Positions 52,512 through 61,759 are shown, counted from the stretch's first letter. The stretch is 64,000 nt of DNA from Fructobacillus cardui (GCF_023218935.1 NZ_JAJIAL010000005.1); one strand, 5' to 3'. Numbers and translations: made by a program. The notes: generated by a model from the letters alone, not told the origin.

Positions 52512-53897
52512 ATGGCACAACCTATTCAGGAGACCGAGGTGAACCAAGACGGGACCAAGCGCTCCTTGAGCAACCGTCACGTGCAAATGATTGCCATCGG
52601 TGATACCATTGGAAACGGACTTTTCTTAGGTGCGGGCTCAACGATTTCAAAATCAGGCCCCACGATTTTACTTCTCTACGCCGTATTGGGTACGCTCTTT
52701 TTCTTCATGATGCGCGCCATCGGTGAAATGCTTTACTCACAACCCGACCAACACACCTTCGTTGGTTTTATTTCTAAGTATTTGGGCAAGGGTCCCGGAG
52801 TCTTTGCCGGTTTGACTTATTGGCTGGCACTGATTTTCGCCGGCATGTCTGAATTGACGGCCATTGCAACCTACGTCAAGTTCTGGTTTCCAGCCTGGAA
52901 CACGGCTGCAATTGAAATCTCTTTCCTCGCCGTCTTGGTTTTGCTAAACATCTTAGCAGCCAGGGCCTTCGGTGAAACGGAATTCTGGTTCGCGATGATC
53001 AAAATCATCGCCATCATTTCCTTGATTGTAACCGGAATCTTCATGGTCATGACCGGTTTTAAGAGTCCTGGTGGGGCCGAGGCTAGCTTTTTGAACATTT
53101 TCCATAACTTTAGCCTCTTCCCTAAGGGTTTCCAAGCCTTCCTTGGCTCCATCCCAATGGTCTTCTTCGCGATGGCCGGGATGGAATTCGTTGGAATCAC
53201 CATTGGTGAAACCAAGAACCCTCGTAAGGTTTTGAAGAAGGCCATTAATGAAACGGTTTACCGGGTCTTGTTGTTCTACATCGGTGCCTTGATCATCATC
53301 ATGTCCATCATGCCATGGACGAGCATCACTGCCGGTAACAGTCCATTTGTTCAAGTCTTCAAGTTGGCTGGTTTGCCAGCAGCCGCAGCCGTGATTAACT
53401 TCGTGGTTTTGACTTCTGCTTCCTCAGCTTTGAACAGTGTTCTCTTCTCAAGTGGTCGACACCTCTACCAGCTTTCTCGCGAACTAGACTGGAAGCCATT
53501 GGCTAAGATTGCTAAGGCTGGTATTCCAGCACCTGCCATCCTCTTCTCCGGTGCACTTTTGCTCTTCGCACCTGTGATTGCTTCCATCCCATCCATCAAC
53601 GATGCCTTCCAGTTCGTTACTGGTGGTGCCAGTGACCTTTACTTGGTGGTTTACTTGATGACGATGGTTGCTCACCGACGCTTCCGCGTTTCACCGGAAT
53701 TCATGCCGGATGGCTTCAAGATGCCTTGGTATCGTTACACGAGTCCAATCACCATCTGGACCTTTGTCCTCGTCTTCTTGTCACTTTTCGCTAATCCAAA
53801 CGACGTTATCCCCGCTACTGGGGCTATCATTTGGGTTATCGTCTTCGGTGGCTACTGCTACTTACGCTTCCGCAACCAAGAAGTGGCAACAATTTAA
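52512..53897 (+). CDS. Amino-acid permease (APC superfamily, AAT type)
   Basis: A 461-residue, 12-helix amino acid/proton symporter. Helix 1 has the AAT signature IAIGDTIGNGLFLGAGS (about 29-45), and GETKNPRKVLKKAI follows in loop 6. Relatives carry aromatic amino acids, lysine, D-serine/alanine or GABA; the substrate is not defined. GGGGG fits ATG 52512 (spacing six) better than ATG 52506. It stands alone after the decayed arginine operon, where amino-acid uptake would matter more. Confidence 0.87.
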   Translation: MAQPIQETEVNQDGTKRSLSNRHVQMIAIGDTIGNGLFLGAGSTISKSGPTILLLYAVLGTLFFFMMRAIGEMLYSQPDQHTFVGFISKYLGKGPGVFAGLTYWLALIFAGMSELTAIATYVKFWFPAWNTAAIEISFLAVLVLLNILAARAFGETEFWFAMIKIIAIISLIVTGIFMVMTGFKSPGGAEASFLNIFHNFSLFPKGFQAFLGSIPMVFFAMAGMEFVGITIGETKNPRKVLKKAINETVYRVLLFYIGALIIIMSIMPWTSITAGNSPFVQVFKLAGLPAAAAVINFVVLTSASSALNSVLFSSGRHLYQLSRELDWKPLAKIAKAGIPAPAILFSGALLLFAPVIASIPSINDAFQFVTGGASDLYLVVYLMTMVAHRRFRVSPEFMPDGFKMPWYRYTSPITIWTFVLVFLSLFANPNDVIPATGAIIWVIVFGGYCYLRFRNQEVATI

Positions 53898-53920
53898 TTC
53901 ACTGTGTTTAGTTAATCAAA

Positions 53921-53951
53921 GTGTCCGGATTCACATGGGCGCTTTTTTTGT
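53921..53951 (+). terminator. Terminator after the APC permease
   Basis: AAGTGTCC GGATTCACAT GGGCGCTT followed by TTTTTG. Confidence 0.7.
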
Positions 53952-54170
53952 TCGTTTAAATCAGCTTCCTTCTATTACATAGGGTCCTTTCTCTTGCCAA
54001 AAACGGGTACCAATCCCCTGCTCTTGCCGTTAATTCAAACCGATTCTACACTCCGAGATTGTTAATCTGCTGATTTGATAAAAACTGTTTAAATTTATCC
54101 AAAACTCAGGTTTCAGTAAGAGGCTTTGTGGTAAACTGATTTTGACGATGAATTCTAACCTATCTAAGGC

Positions 54171-54277
54171 TAAAGCACCGCCAGATGTCACCTGGTCCTT
54201 CTTTTGCAAGAAGCGGGTGGCTCTTGTTTATTATTACAAAACGTAACCGAATGCCTATGGGTATTCGGTTGCGTTTT
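54171..54277 (+). promoter_or_regulatory. Structured leader of uppP (candidate cis-regulatory RNA)
   Basis: A possible three-way junction: CACC (54176-54179) with GGTG (54216-54219), CCAG/CTGG (54181-54195) and CTTCTT/AAGAAG (54198-54213). It is followed by an 18-bp near-perfect hairpin at 54238-54277 (AAAACG, AACCGAAT and their complements), which ends in only four T and lies 16 bases before the AGGAGAG of uppP. TAAACT near 54132 is a possible -10. I do not match it to a known riboswitch class. Confidence 0.5.
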
Positions 54278-54303
54278 GCATTCCAGAAATACTAGGAGAG
54301 ATT

Positions 54304-55125
54304 ATGCTTGACATTTTTAAAGCCATTATTATTGGTATTGTCGAAGGATTAACAGAGTTCTTGCCAGTCAGTTCGACTGGCCACATTGATTTGGTGAGCC
54401 AATTCGTCCAAATCAGCCAAGGTAAAGATTTTGAAAACATGTTTGAATATGTGATTCAATTCGGCGCCATCATGGCTGTTGTGATTTTGTACTTCAGCAA
54501 GCTGAACCCATTTAGCGCCAAGAAGACAGTGCGAGAGCGCCAAGACACTTGGGTCCTCTGGTTCAAGGTCATTATCGCCTGCCTTCCATCAATCATTATT
54601 GGCTTGCCATTGAATGATTTCATGGATGAGCACTTGCACAAGCCAGCCGTGGTGGCGACTGCTTTGATTGTCTATGGTATCTTGTTCATCGTGATTGAAA
54701 ACATCTACAAGAACAAGGCCCCTAAGATTAGCAGCTTAGCAAACATTGGTTACAGCACAGCCTTCTTTATTGGTTTGTTCCAAGCTTTGTCAATCGTGCC
54801 TGGTACAAGTCGTTCAGGGGCAACCATCTTGGGTGCCATCATCTTGGGTGCCAGCCGTTACGTGGCCACTGAATTTAGTTTCTTCCTGGCTATCCCAACT
54901 ATGGTTGGGGTTACCATCCTCAAGGTTGGTTCTTACCTCTTGAAGGGCAACACCTTCACGGGCGAACAATGGGCCGTTTTGGCAACTGGAACTTTCGTTT
55001 CTTTCATCGTTGCCGTCGTTGCCATCAAGTGGTTGTTGAAGTTCGTGCAAACACACGATTTCAAGGCCTTTGGTTGGTACCGAATCATCGTTGGTTTGAT
55101 TGTCTTCGCCGTGATGTTTATGTAA
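54304..55125 (+). CDS. uppP: Undecaprenyl-diphosphate phosphatase
   Basis: A 273-residue membrane enzyme of BacA type that recycles undecaprenyl pyrophosphate for peptidoglycan synthesis; overproduction gives bacitracin resistance. Signatures: GIVEGLTEFLPVSSTGH (about 13-29) and VPGTSRSGATI (about 169-179). AGGAGAG precedes ATG. Monocistronic, behind a structured leader. Confidence 0.96.
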   Translation: MLDIFKAIIIGIVEGLTEFLPVSSTGHIDLVSQFVQISQGKDFENMFEYVIQFGAIMAVVILYFSKLNPFSAKKTVRERQDTWVLWFKVIIACLPSIIIGLPLNDFMDEHLHKPAVVATALIVYGILFIVIENIYKNKAPKISSLANIGYSTAFFIGLFQALSIVPGTSRSGATILGAIILGASRYVATEFSFFLAIPTMVGVTILKVGSYLLKGNTFTGEQWAVLATGTFVSFIVAVVAIKWLLKFVQTHDFKAFGWYRIIVGLIVFAVMFM

Positions 55126-55135
55126 TTTGATCTTG

Positions 55136-55161
55136 AAAGTCCCCGCTTGGGGGCTTTTTTT
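55136..55161 (+). terminator. Terminator after uppP
   Basis: AGTCCCC GCTT GGGGGCT followed by seven T residues. Confidence 0.85.
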
Positions 55162-55209
55162 TATGCCCAAAATTTATAGAAAATCAGCTTAACCGCCTGC
55201 CTTTCAAAT

Positions 55210-55240
55210 ACAAAAAAACCAGCAATTGCTGGTTTTTTGA
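55210..55240. terminator. Terminator of the folate operon
   Basis: AAAAAACCAGCA ATTGCTGGTTTTTT, symmetrical, immediately before the folC stop codon on the minus strand. Confidence 0.85.
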
Positions 55241-55245
55241 CTAAT

Positions 55246-56598
55246 TTATTGGTTGTGAACGGCCTTAATAACCTCTTTAACGAGGTAAAAGGAGCCCGTC
55301 GCCAAGACAACATCGTTCTCCTGGTCAAAGTGTTCCAGCGCATATTGGGTTGCCTGAGCCGGATTGGCAATCGTCAACACCCGCTTTGCATCGGTAAACT
55401 TCAAAAATTCTTGGTACAGGTCCTCAGCGGCTAACTGTCGGTCTTGGTTATCCGGCGTGGTCACGATGAAAGTTGTCTCCTTCAGGGCACACAGGTCTTG
55501 AACGCAAGTTAGCGTATCCTTATCCGCCAAAAAACCGACAATCAGGACCTTGCGCCGGTTAGTAAAAGAGCCCTGCACGGTTTCAATCAGGGCGTTAATC
55601 CCATCAACGTTATGAGCCCCATCGACAATCACCGGCCGGGGTTCTTCTTGCAAATATTCAAAGCGTCCGGGCATGTGGGCCGTGGCAATCCCTGATTTTA
55701 AGGCGGCCAATGGGATTTGACTGACACCATCGATTTGGGACAGGACCTGCCAGGTGGCAATGGCCGTCTGCAAGTTACCCAATTGGTAAGACCCCTGTAA
55801 GCCCAGGTGGATGTCCTTAATTTCCTGACCACCAACCGTGACGCCGACCGTTCGCTTTGTGCCGCTTTCTGCCACCTGGTCAAGTTCGACCATGGTGGCT
55901 GAAAAGACCCGATTGCCCCGCTCTTGGGCAATTTCCGTCACTACCTCATCGACCTCCGGCCGTTGTGACGCATAGGAAATAATGGTTTCACCCTCGCGGA
56001 CCATCCGCACCTTGGTTTGGGCGATGGCGGTTAAATTATCGCCCAAAATCCGCATATGGTCCATGCCAATCCGAGTCAAAATCGTGTAGTCTGACCGAGG
56101 AATCGCATTGGTTGCATCCAACTCGCCGCCCAGGCCGGCCTCCAAGACCAGGTAGTCTGGGTTCTGGCAAATGTAAAAGGCCATGGCCGTTAAGAAGGAC
56201 GCCTCAAAACTAGAAATCTCAGTCAGCAAGTCCACTCCGTGATCGTCCATGACGGCCAACAAATCAAAGAAGGCTTGGGCAAAATCAGCCTTCGCAATTG
56301 CATCCCCATTCCAGGTAATCTCTTCTCGAACTTCAAACAGGTGCGGACTGTTAAAACCAGCAACGGTCAGCCCACTGGCCACCAAGAAGTTTGTCACCAT
56401 CTTTCCGGTCGAACCCTTACCGTTCGTGCCGGCCAAGCGAATAAGCTTGCTTGAAAGGCGGTCAAAGCCTAACCAACCAATAATTTGGCGCAAGAAAGCC
56501 ACTCGGTCAATTTCTTCCTTGTACTTCATCCCGGCCGGAATGCTCTCCAGGATGGCCAATGCCTGTTGATAAGTTTGGTCTTTATCTATGCTTTTCAC
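55246..56598 (-). CDS. folC: Folylpolyglutamate synthase / dihydrofolate synthase
   Basis: A 450-residue Mur-ligase-type enzyme that adds glutamate to folates. ATP loop GTNGKGSTGKM (about 60-70), FNSPHLFEVREEI, the YLVLEAGLGGELDATN region (about 152-167), and IVDGAHNVDG in the C-terminal domain. GTG 56598 is preferred because AGGAGG lies five bases upstream; GTG 56619 lacks it. It is last in folB-folK-folE-folC, separated from folE by about 220 bases that include a tandem repeat. Confidence 0.93.
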   Translation of the reverse strand: MKSIDKDQTYQQALAILESIPAGMKYKEEIDRVAFLRQIIGWLGFDRLSSKLIRLAGTNGKGSTGKMVTNFLVASGLTVAGFNSPHLFEVREEITWNGDAIAKADFAQAFFDLLAVMDDHGVDLLTEISSFEASFLTAMAFYICQNPDYLVLEAGLGGELDATNAIPRSDYTILTRIGMDHMRILGDNLTAIAQTKVRMVREGETIISYASQRPEVDEVVTEIAQERGNRVFSATMVELDQVAESGTKRTVGVTVGGQEIKDIHLGLQGSYQLGNLQTAIATWQVLSQIDGVSQIPLAALKSGIATAHMPGRFEYLQEEPRPVIVDGAHNVDGINALIETVQGSFTNRRKVLIVGFLADKDTLTCVQDLCALKETTFIVTTPDNQDRQLAAEDLYQEFLKFTDAKRVLTIANPAQATQYALEHFDQENDVVLATGSFYLVKEVIKAVHNQ

Positions 56599-56622
56599 CG
56601 TGACCTCCTGTGTTTTCACTGG

Positions 56623-56742
56623 CTAGACGAACTGCAAACCGCTTGCGCTGCTACTCAACTGACTGGACGACCTACAAACTGCTTGCGCTGCTGCTCAACT
56701 GACTGGACGAACTACAAACTGCTCACGCTGTTGGTCAACCGG
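56623..56742. repeat. Three 40-bp tandem repeats between folE and folC
   Basis: Units at 56623-56662, 56663-56702 and 56703-56742 share the pattern CTGGACGAACTACAAACTGC then TTGCGCTGCTGCTCAACTGA with few changes; the last unit is the most diverged. Non-coding, inside the folate transcript. Confidence 0.85.
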
Positions 56743-56819
56743 CTCAGCACCAGTCATCAACTTATCTAGCTGGATTGCAACCGCAGCCGATAGCCCAATT
56801 CTGTTTTTTTCAGCGACAC

Positions 56820-57398
56820 TTATGCCTGTTGCAAAAAGAGACTTTGCTTGGCCAAATCACCCTTGAACTCACCCATATAGTAGGTCGTTTCCGTGATGTT
56901 GCCGACACTGCGCACCCCACGCATTTCCATGCACATGTGACGGGCACGGACAACGATGGCAATCCCCTTGGGGTGGATTAGCTCGTCTAACTTCTGGGCA
57001 ACCTCAGAGGTTAAGCGTTCCTGAACATTGGGCTTCTTAGCAACGTGGCCAATCAACCGGGGCACTTTACTCAAGCCGACAATCTTCCCGTCATTCGGGA
57101 TATAGGCCAACGAAACCTCGCCAAAGAATGGCAAGAGGTGGTGCTCACACATTGAGTAGAAAGGAATCTTCTTGACCGTGATGACTTCCTGGTCAACATC
57201 GTCTTCCGTTGAGTCAAAGACGGTAAAGTTGGTGAAATCAGTATTGACCGCGCCAAAGACTTCGGCATACATCTTAGCTACCCGCTCCGGCGTTTCCAAC
57301 AAGCCTTCTCGGTTCACATCTTCGCCGACCGCCGTCAAAATGGTCCGCACTGCATCTTCAATAATTTTTTGATTTTTACTATCCATGGTCTTTTCCAT
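56820..57398 (-). CDS. folE: GTP cyclohydrolase I
   Basis: A 192-residue enzyme making dihydroneopterin triphosphate from GTP, the entry to pterin and folate synthesis. Zinc ligands appear in YSMCEHHLLPFFGEV and RHMCMEMRGV; ETPERVAKMY is typical. ATG 57398 and ATG 57386 are both possible; neither has a strong ribosome binding site, which suggests coupling to folK, whose stop is four bases upstream. Confidence 0.95.
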   Translation of the reverse strand: MEKTMDSKNQKIIEDAVRTILTAVGEDVNREGLLETPERVAKMYAEVFGAVNTDFTNFTVFDSTEDDVDQEVITVKKIPFYSMCEHHLLPFFGEVSLAYIPNDGKIVGLSKVPRLIGHVAKKPNVQERLTSEVAQKLDELIHPKGIAIVVRARHMCMEMRGVRSVGNITETTYYMGEFKGDLAKQSLFLQQA

Positions 57399-57401
57399 TA
57401 A

Positions 57402-57893
57402 TTAATATTCTAATTTTTCAGCAACAACTCGGACCGCCTGGTCGGCCGGCAAAGCCTGACTGGCTTCCTGAAACTTTTGGTAAGCGGGGGCGTCAACATC
57501 AAAGAGGTCTAACAGCGGCACTAAGACAAACTTCCGCCGGTAAAGTTCCGGATGTGGGACCTGCAGCACCTCATCATCGATTTGGTCATCCCCGTAGAAA
57601 AGAATGTCTAAGTCAATGGTTCGCGGACCCCAGTGAATCTCACGAACGCGGTGCAAATCGGCCTCAATTTGATGAATCTTATCTAAGAGGTCGTGGGCCG
57701 AATAGATTGTTTCTACCTTGGCGGCGATATTGTAAAAGTCGTCTTGCTTGACACCACCAACTGGACTCGTCTCGTAAATTCGTGACACCTGGTCCACCGT
57801 GATTTGGTCATCGCCAGCCAACGCCTGCAAAGCAGCATTGATGGCTGCCAACCGGTCGTTCAGGTTACTGCCAATACTTAAATAAGTGATCAT
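57402..57893 (-). CDS. folK: 2-amino-4-hydroxy-6-hydroxymethyldihydropteridine diphosphokinase
   Basis: A 163-residue HPPK. It has YLSIGSNLNDR at the start, YETSPVGGVKQDDFYN and the metal-binding RTIDLDILFYGD, then VPHPELYRRKFVLVPL. Start and folB stop overlap as ATGA, indicating coupled translation. Confidence 0.95.
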   Translation of the reverse strand: MITYLSIGSNLNDRLAAINAALQALAGDDQITVDQVSRIYETSPVGGVKQDDFYNIAAKVETIYSAHDLLDKIHQIEADLHRVREIHWGPRTIDLDILFYGDDQIDDEVLQVPHPELYRRKFVLVPLLDLFDVDAPAYQKFQEASQALPADQAVRVVAEKLEY

Positions 57894-58270
57894 TGGTCGA
57901 CACCCCGCTTGCCAGTATCCGTCAATGTAATTTCCACACTATCGAAAATGCCATTGACCGGCACGGCTAATTTGCGAATATTCAGCGACATGGCCACGAT
58001 TTCGGCATCGTAGACGGCCCGAATATCATCAAAGATTTGTTGGCCCAAGCGTTCGACGAGGTCAACCTTACTGTCGGCAACGGTCTTTTCGATGATCCGA
58101 TAGATAGCCCCATAGCTGACCGTATCCGTCAGGTCATCCGTGTAACGCGACTGGTCCGACTGCATTTGACAGGCCAAATCAATTTCGATGTTTTGCCCGA
58201 TTTTCTTTTCCTCGGCGTAAACTCCGATATAGGAATGAAACTTCATATTATTTAACTTAATTGTCAACAT
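57890..58270 (-). CDS. folB: Dihydroneopterin aldolase
   Basis: A 126-residue DHNA that yields 6-hydroxymethyl-dihydropterin. It has the N-terminal IKLNNMKFHSYIGVYAEEKK (about 4-23), and the catalytic Lys in IRKLAVPV. GAGGTCG precedes ATG 58270. First gene of the minus-strand folate operon. Confidence 0.93.
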   Translation of the reverse strand: MLTIKLNNMKFHSYIGVYAEEKKIGQNIEIDLACQMQSDQSRYTDDLTDTVSYGAIYRIIEKTVADSKVDLVERLGQQIFDDIRAVYDAEIVAMSLNIRKLAVPVNGIFDSVEITLTDTGKRGVDQ

Positions 58271-58294
58271 GACACGACCTCATAATGTAAACAG

Positions 58295-58347
58295 AAAACC
58301 CTATTTCTTATCATAAAAATGATGATATGATTAATCGATAGGGTTTT
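58295..58347. promoter_or_regulatory. Long hairpin between divergent folB and folP
   Basis: AAAACCCTAT (58295-58304) pairs with ATAGGGTTTT (58338-58347); an inner TTATCAT/ATGATGA adds to the stem. In the shared promoter region of folB and folP; operator or leader structure. Confidence 0.5.
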
Positions 58348-58413
58348 AACGAATTACTTACCATTATACCTTAAAAGTGCCCCTTAATGACCGAAAGAAC
58401 GAGGAGACTAGCG

Positions 58414-59511
58414 ATGTCCATCAAGCACATTGATCAAGCAACTTTCAACCCCTTAATTGCCGGCAGTCAGATGACGATTGCCTTCACTGATTTAACCGCG
58501 GACCAAAAAAGCGGCCTGGCCAACTATTTTGCCCAGCACAACCAACGCTTTACCACTCAGGAAAATCAGGACCTACTCCAAATCACCCACCGCGACCTGG
58601 AAACAGTGATCGCCGACTTCAAGCAAAACGCAATCATCGCCACGGACGAACTCGAGGCCATCTACAAAGACAGCCAAATCTTTTTTGCGGCCGGTAACCG
58701 GTCCTTTGATATTACCGATAAGCCCATGATTCACTCCATCATGAACTTGTCACCCGAATCCTTTTACGATGGCAAGGATCACAACTTAAAGGAATACCTC
58801 GGTCGTATCGAAGAGCAAATTGCCATGGGCATTTCCTTCTTTGACATCGGTGGTAAGTCCACCAACCCCAAGGCCGGTGACATGAGTGCCGATGAGGAAT
58901 TCAGTCGAATGGAACCCTACTTGAAGGAAATCAGAAAGGCTTTCCCCGACATTATCCTGTCAGTTGACTCCAACAACCCGATTACTATCGAACGGGCCTT
59001 GGACCACGGTGTTCAAGTGATTAATAGTATCTCCGGCTTTGACACGCCAGAAATGCTCGGGTTGGTTGAACGCTACCAGGCACCTGTAATCACAACCTAC
59101 AACAACCGTGACAAGCCAACCGACAATGTCCACCAATCCTTGCTTGACTACCTCGATGACCAGGTCAGCAAACTGAAAGCTCGTGGCTTGAAGGACGAAA
59201 ACATCATCTTGGATCCAGGAGTCGGCTTTACTTCCCGTTACGAAGGTATCACCAAGGAAGAAATTGCTGCCGAAGACGTTACTAAGATTAAGGCTATTCG
59301 GGCCATGGCTGACCGCCGTCTGCCAATCTTGGTCGGCGTTTCCAACAAGAGCTTTATGGGCACGCTCTTCGACCGCGAGATCGATGACCGCCTCATCTCA
59401 TCTGTGTTGGTCGAATACAACATGGTCATGAACGGTGGTCGGTTGATTCGTGTCCACAACATCGAAGAAACGCGCTTGATGATGGATATTTTCAATACTT
59501 TGGCTTTGTAA
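58414..59511 (+). CDS. folP: Dihydropteroate synthase
   Basis: A 365-residue enzyme that joins p-aminobenzoate to the pterin; the sulphonamide target. The TIM-barrel domain starts near residue 108 with HSIMNLSPESFYDG, followed by DIGGKSTNPKA, SVDSNNP, and LDPGVGFTSRYEGI. An N-terminal extension of about 105 residues precedes it, as in some lactobacilli. ATG 58414 is chosen because GAGGAGA lies seven bases upstream. Divergent from folBKEC, an unusual separation of folP from the operon. Confidence 0.93.
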   Translation: MSIKHIDQATFNPLIAGSQMTIAFTDLTADQKSGLANYFAQHNQRFTTQENQDLLQITHRDLETVIADFKQNAIIATDELEAIYKDSQIFFAAGNRSFDITDKPMIHSIMNLSPESFYDGKDHNLKEYLGRIEEQIAMGISFFDIGGKSTNPKAGDMSADEEFSRMEPYLKEIRKAFPDIILSVDSNNPITIERALDHGVQVINSISGFDTPEMLGLVERYQAPVITTYNNRDKPTDNVHQSLLDYLDDQVSKLKARGLKDENIILDPGVGFTSRYEGITKEEIAAEDVTKIKAIRAMADRRLPILVGVSNKSFMGTLFDREIDDRLISSVLVEYNMVMNGGRLIRVHNIEETRLMMDIFNTLAL

Positions 59512-59525
59512 ACTAGGGCAAAACG

Positions 59526-59657
59526 ACAGCCACCGACGTAGCAACATCTGCGTTAATGCAATCATAGAATCTTGTAAGCCACAGTAAATAGACAGTCGCT
59601 AACGTGGTCATATCCACGTCAACGCGGTCACAGAACTCTGTAAGCCAAAGCCAATAG
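59526..59657. repeat. Two 66-bp direct repeats after folP
   Basis: Units 59526-59591 and 59592-59657 share GACAG, CTGTAAGCCA and AATA blocks at the same spacing; a third, partial unit forms the terminator at 59657-59686. Non-coding and imperfect. Confidence 0.7.
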
Positions 59658-59686
59658 ACAGTCACCAAAGTGGCTGTCTATTTTTT
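59657..59686 (+). terminator. Terminator after folP
   Basis: AGACAGTCAC CAAA GTGGCTGTCT followed by a T-run. Confidence 0.8.
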
Positions 59687-59695
59687 GTGCACAGA

Positions 59696-59741
59696 AAAAG
59701 ACGAACCAGACCGCCATTGCAGCAGGGTTCGTCTTTATTTT
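59696..59741 (-). terminator. Terminator of the envelope-stress operon
   Basis: AAAGACGAACC / GGGTTCGTCTTT across a 17-base loop, with T residues on the minus-strand side, about 45 bases after the permease stop. Confidence 0.75.
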
Positions 59742-59782
59742 GAAGTCATGGAAGCTGATTTTCCAGAGTCCAGACCATTCTT

Positions 59783-61759
59783 TTATTGGTTAACAATTTG
59801 TTGGTAACGCTTGGATGTTAGCCAGTAAATCACCAGGTAAATCAGAATCACAATCACTGTGACCGTGACCATCACTGAAATAAAAATTGTTGGATCAAAG
59901 AGGCCCAAAGTCTTGAAGACCGTCTTCAAGATTGGGAAGGCAAAGAAGGCGTTCAAAACCAGTAACAAGAGTGGCAAACCGAAGAGCAAGCGAATTTGGC
60001 GGTTAATCATTTGCTTGGTTTCCGCCAGGCTCAGGCCAATTCGTTGCATCTTCTTAAAGTTTTGCCGGTCAACCATTCCTTCGGCGACTTGCTTGTAGTA
60101 AACAATCAAGACCGTGGTAAAGGTTAACACAACAGCCGTTAAGACTCCAACGAAAACCAAACTACCAAAGACAGTTTCGATGCTTTGCACGGCGTCGGCT
60201 CGGTCCATGACCTGGCCACCCGTCTGTTGGAAAATCTTAGTCAAGTCTTTGCTAAAGGCAATTTCGTTGTTTTTAGTCCCTTTAACATCGTAGGCATAAA
60301 TGTAGTTAACCGCATCTGGCATCGCAGAGGCCCCCACTTGTTCATCAGCGGTCGCCGGTACTTGGATATCCTTCAAGAACGCATCCAACTGGCTTTGCTG
60401 GTTTACGACCAAGTAATAATAGCTTGGACCGGATGGTGCAGTTGAATCAGGTGAGGTAAATTGACCGATAGTCTTCACCTTATAGGTCTTACCACCAATT
60501 TGTAGTTGTGTTGGCACCTTTTTCTGGCGGGCGGCATAAATACCAACCTCATCACTGGCCAATGAAACGGATTTTCCTTGCCACTTTTGCAAACTTGCTG
60601 TCGTCATGGCCCGGAAAGCTGGCGTCGACATGATGTCACCTGTACCAGTAAAGCGACTCAACTTTCCCTGGCCACTCACGTTCACCAAAGTGGCGCTCGT
60701 TGCTTCCAGTTCGTGACTAGCGCTCAAAGTTAAGTTATGCTGTTGGGCGCTCTGTTGAACCTGATTTAACTGGTCCTGTGACAACGCCTGGGTACTCGTA
60801 ATCGTTGTATCGTAAGGCAGGTACTGGCCAAACTTGCTGGTTACTTGCTGCATCGAAATCGCTGCCGTCAAGGCCACAACGATGGTCGTGAATAGCAAGG
60901 CAACGGTGGCCAAGCCGGCTCCATTGTTCTTCACTCGGAATAAGAGTCCCGAGACAGGAACAAAATGCTTGTCCTGATAGTAGTACTTTTGGTTCTTGCG
61001 CAAGCGCTTTAAGAGCCAACCAATGCCGACAATCATCACCAGATAAGTGCCGACAATCACCAGGCCGACCGCCCAGATAAAGGAGAACAGGGCGTTCAAA
61101 CTTGGCTTCGTTGTCAATGCCAGCCAGTAACCAGCGATTAAGATGACGAAGCCTGTGATACCTAGGAAGGCTTTCGCCTTTGGTTCTTTGGCAACCCTTT
61201 GATCGGACTTGGTCAAATCAATCAAGCTTGTTCGGCCGATTTTAAACCCTTCAATTAGGGTCATCAGGAAAAACAACGCTGCGTAAATCAGCCCAACCGT
61301 GACCACCGTGTTCCAGTCAAAGGAAACCCGGTAATGCTGGCCACCTGCTAACTGATTTAACACGGGGAAGGCAATGAACAGGGCGCCAAATGAAGCTGCC
61401 AGTCCGATGACCGTCGTGATGAACCACAGGCCAAGTGACTGCCAGGCCACCACCATGAAGCCCTGAAAGTGCGACATTCCCAACATCGAGAGCGTCCCGA
61501 TTTGACGTTGCCGCCGACCTGAGACAAAGGAATTGGCGTAGAAAATAAAGACTGCCCCAACCAACAGTGACAAGACTAAGCCTAAGACCATCACAGCCTT
61601 GATAATCTTGCCATATTCGGAAGTAGCGATGCTATGGTTGTTGCGAATGGCGAAGAACATCGCGTTAACCATCAACAAGAACGCATTGGCAAAAATAAAG
61701 AGGGCGTAGTGACGAAAATCCTTTTTGAGTGTTTGCAGTGCAAAGCGAAGACTCAACAT
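59783..61759 (-). CDS. FtsX/BceB-type ABC transporter permease
   Basis: A protein of about 658 residues with four N-terminal helices, a region of helices with FtsX domain, a large external domain (about 310-530) and three C-terminal helices with a second FtsX-like part. BceB-type permeases sense or expel peptide antibiotics. ATG 61759 fits the AGG spacing; GTG 61768 is an alternative. The gene begins just after the ATPase stop, so the two act as one transporter. Confidence 0.87.
   Translation of the reverse strand: MLSLRFALQTLKKDFRHYALFIFANAFLLMVNAMFFAIRNNHSIATSEYGKIIKAVMVLGLVLSLLVGAVFIFYANSFVSGRRQRQIGTLSMLGMSHFQGFMVVAWQSLGLWFITTVIGLAASFGALFIAFPVLNQLAGGQHYRVSFDWNTVVTVGLIYAALFFLMTLIEGFKIGRTSLIDLTKSDQRVAKEPKAKAFLGITGFVILIAGYWLALTTKPSLNALFSFIWAVGLVIVGTYLVMIVGIGWLLKRLRKNQKYYYQDKHFVPVSGLLFRVKNNGAGLATVALLFTTIVVALTAAISMQQVTSKFGQYLPYDTTITSTQALSQDQLNQVQQSAQQHNLTLSASHELEATSATLVNVSGQGKLSRFTGTGDIMSTPAFRAMTTASLQKWQGKSVSLASDEVGIYAARQKKVPTQLQIGGKTYKVKTIGQFTSPDSTAPSGPSYYYLVVNQQSQLDAFLKDIQVPATADEQVGASAMPDAVNYIYAYDVKGTKNNEIAFSKDLTKIFQQTGGQVMDRADAVQSIETVFGSLVFVGVLTAVVLTFTTVLIVYYKQVAEGMVDRQNFKKMQRIGLSLAETKQMINRQIRLLFGLPLLLLVLNAFFAFPILKTVFKTLGLFDPTIFISVMVTVTVIVILIYLVIYWLTSKRYQQIVNQ

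Noticed and set aside
56623..56742. Possible CRISPR array
   Set aside because: Units are contiguous 40-bp tandem repeats without spacers, and no cas genes are present.
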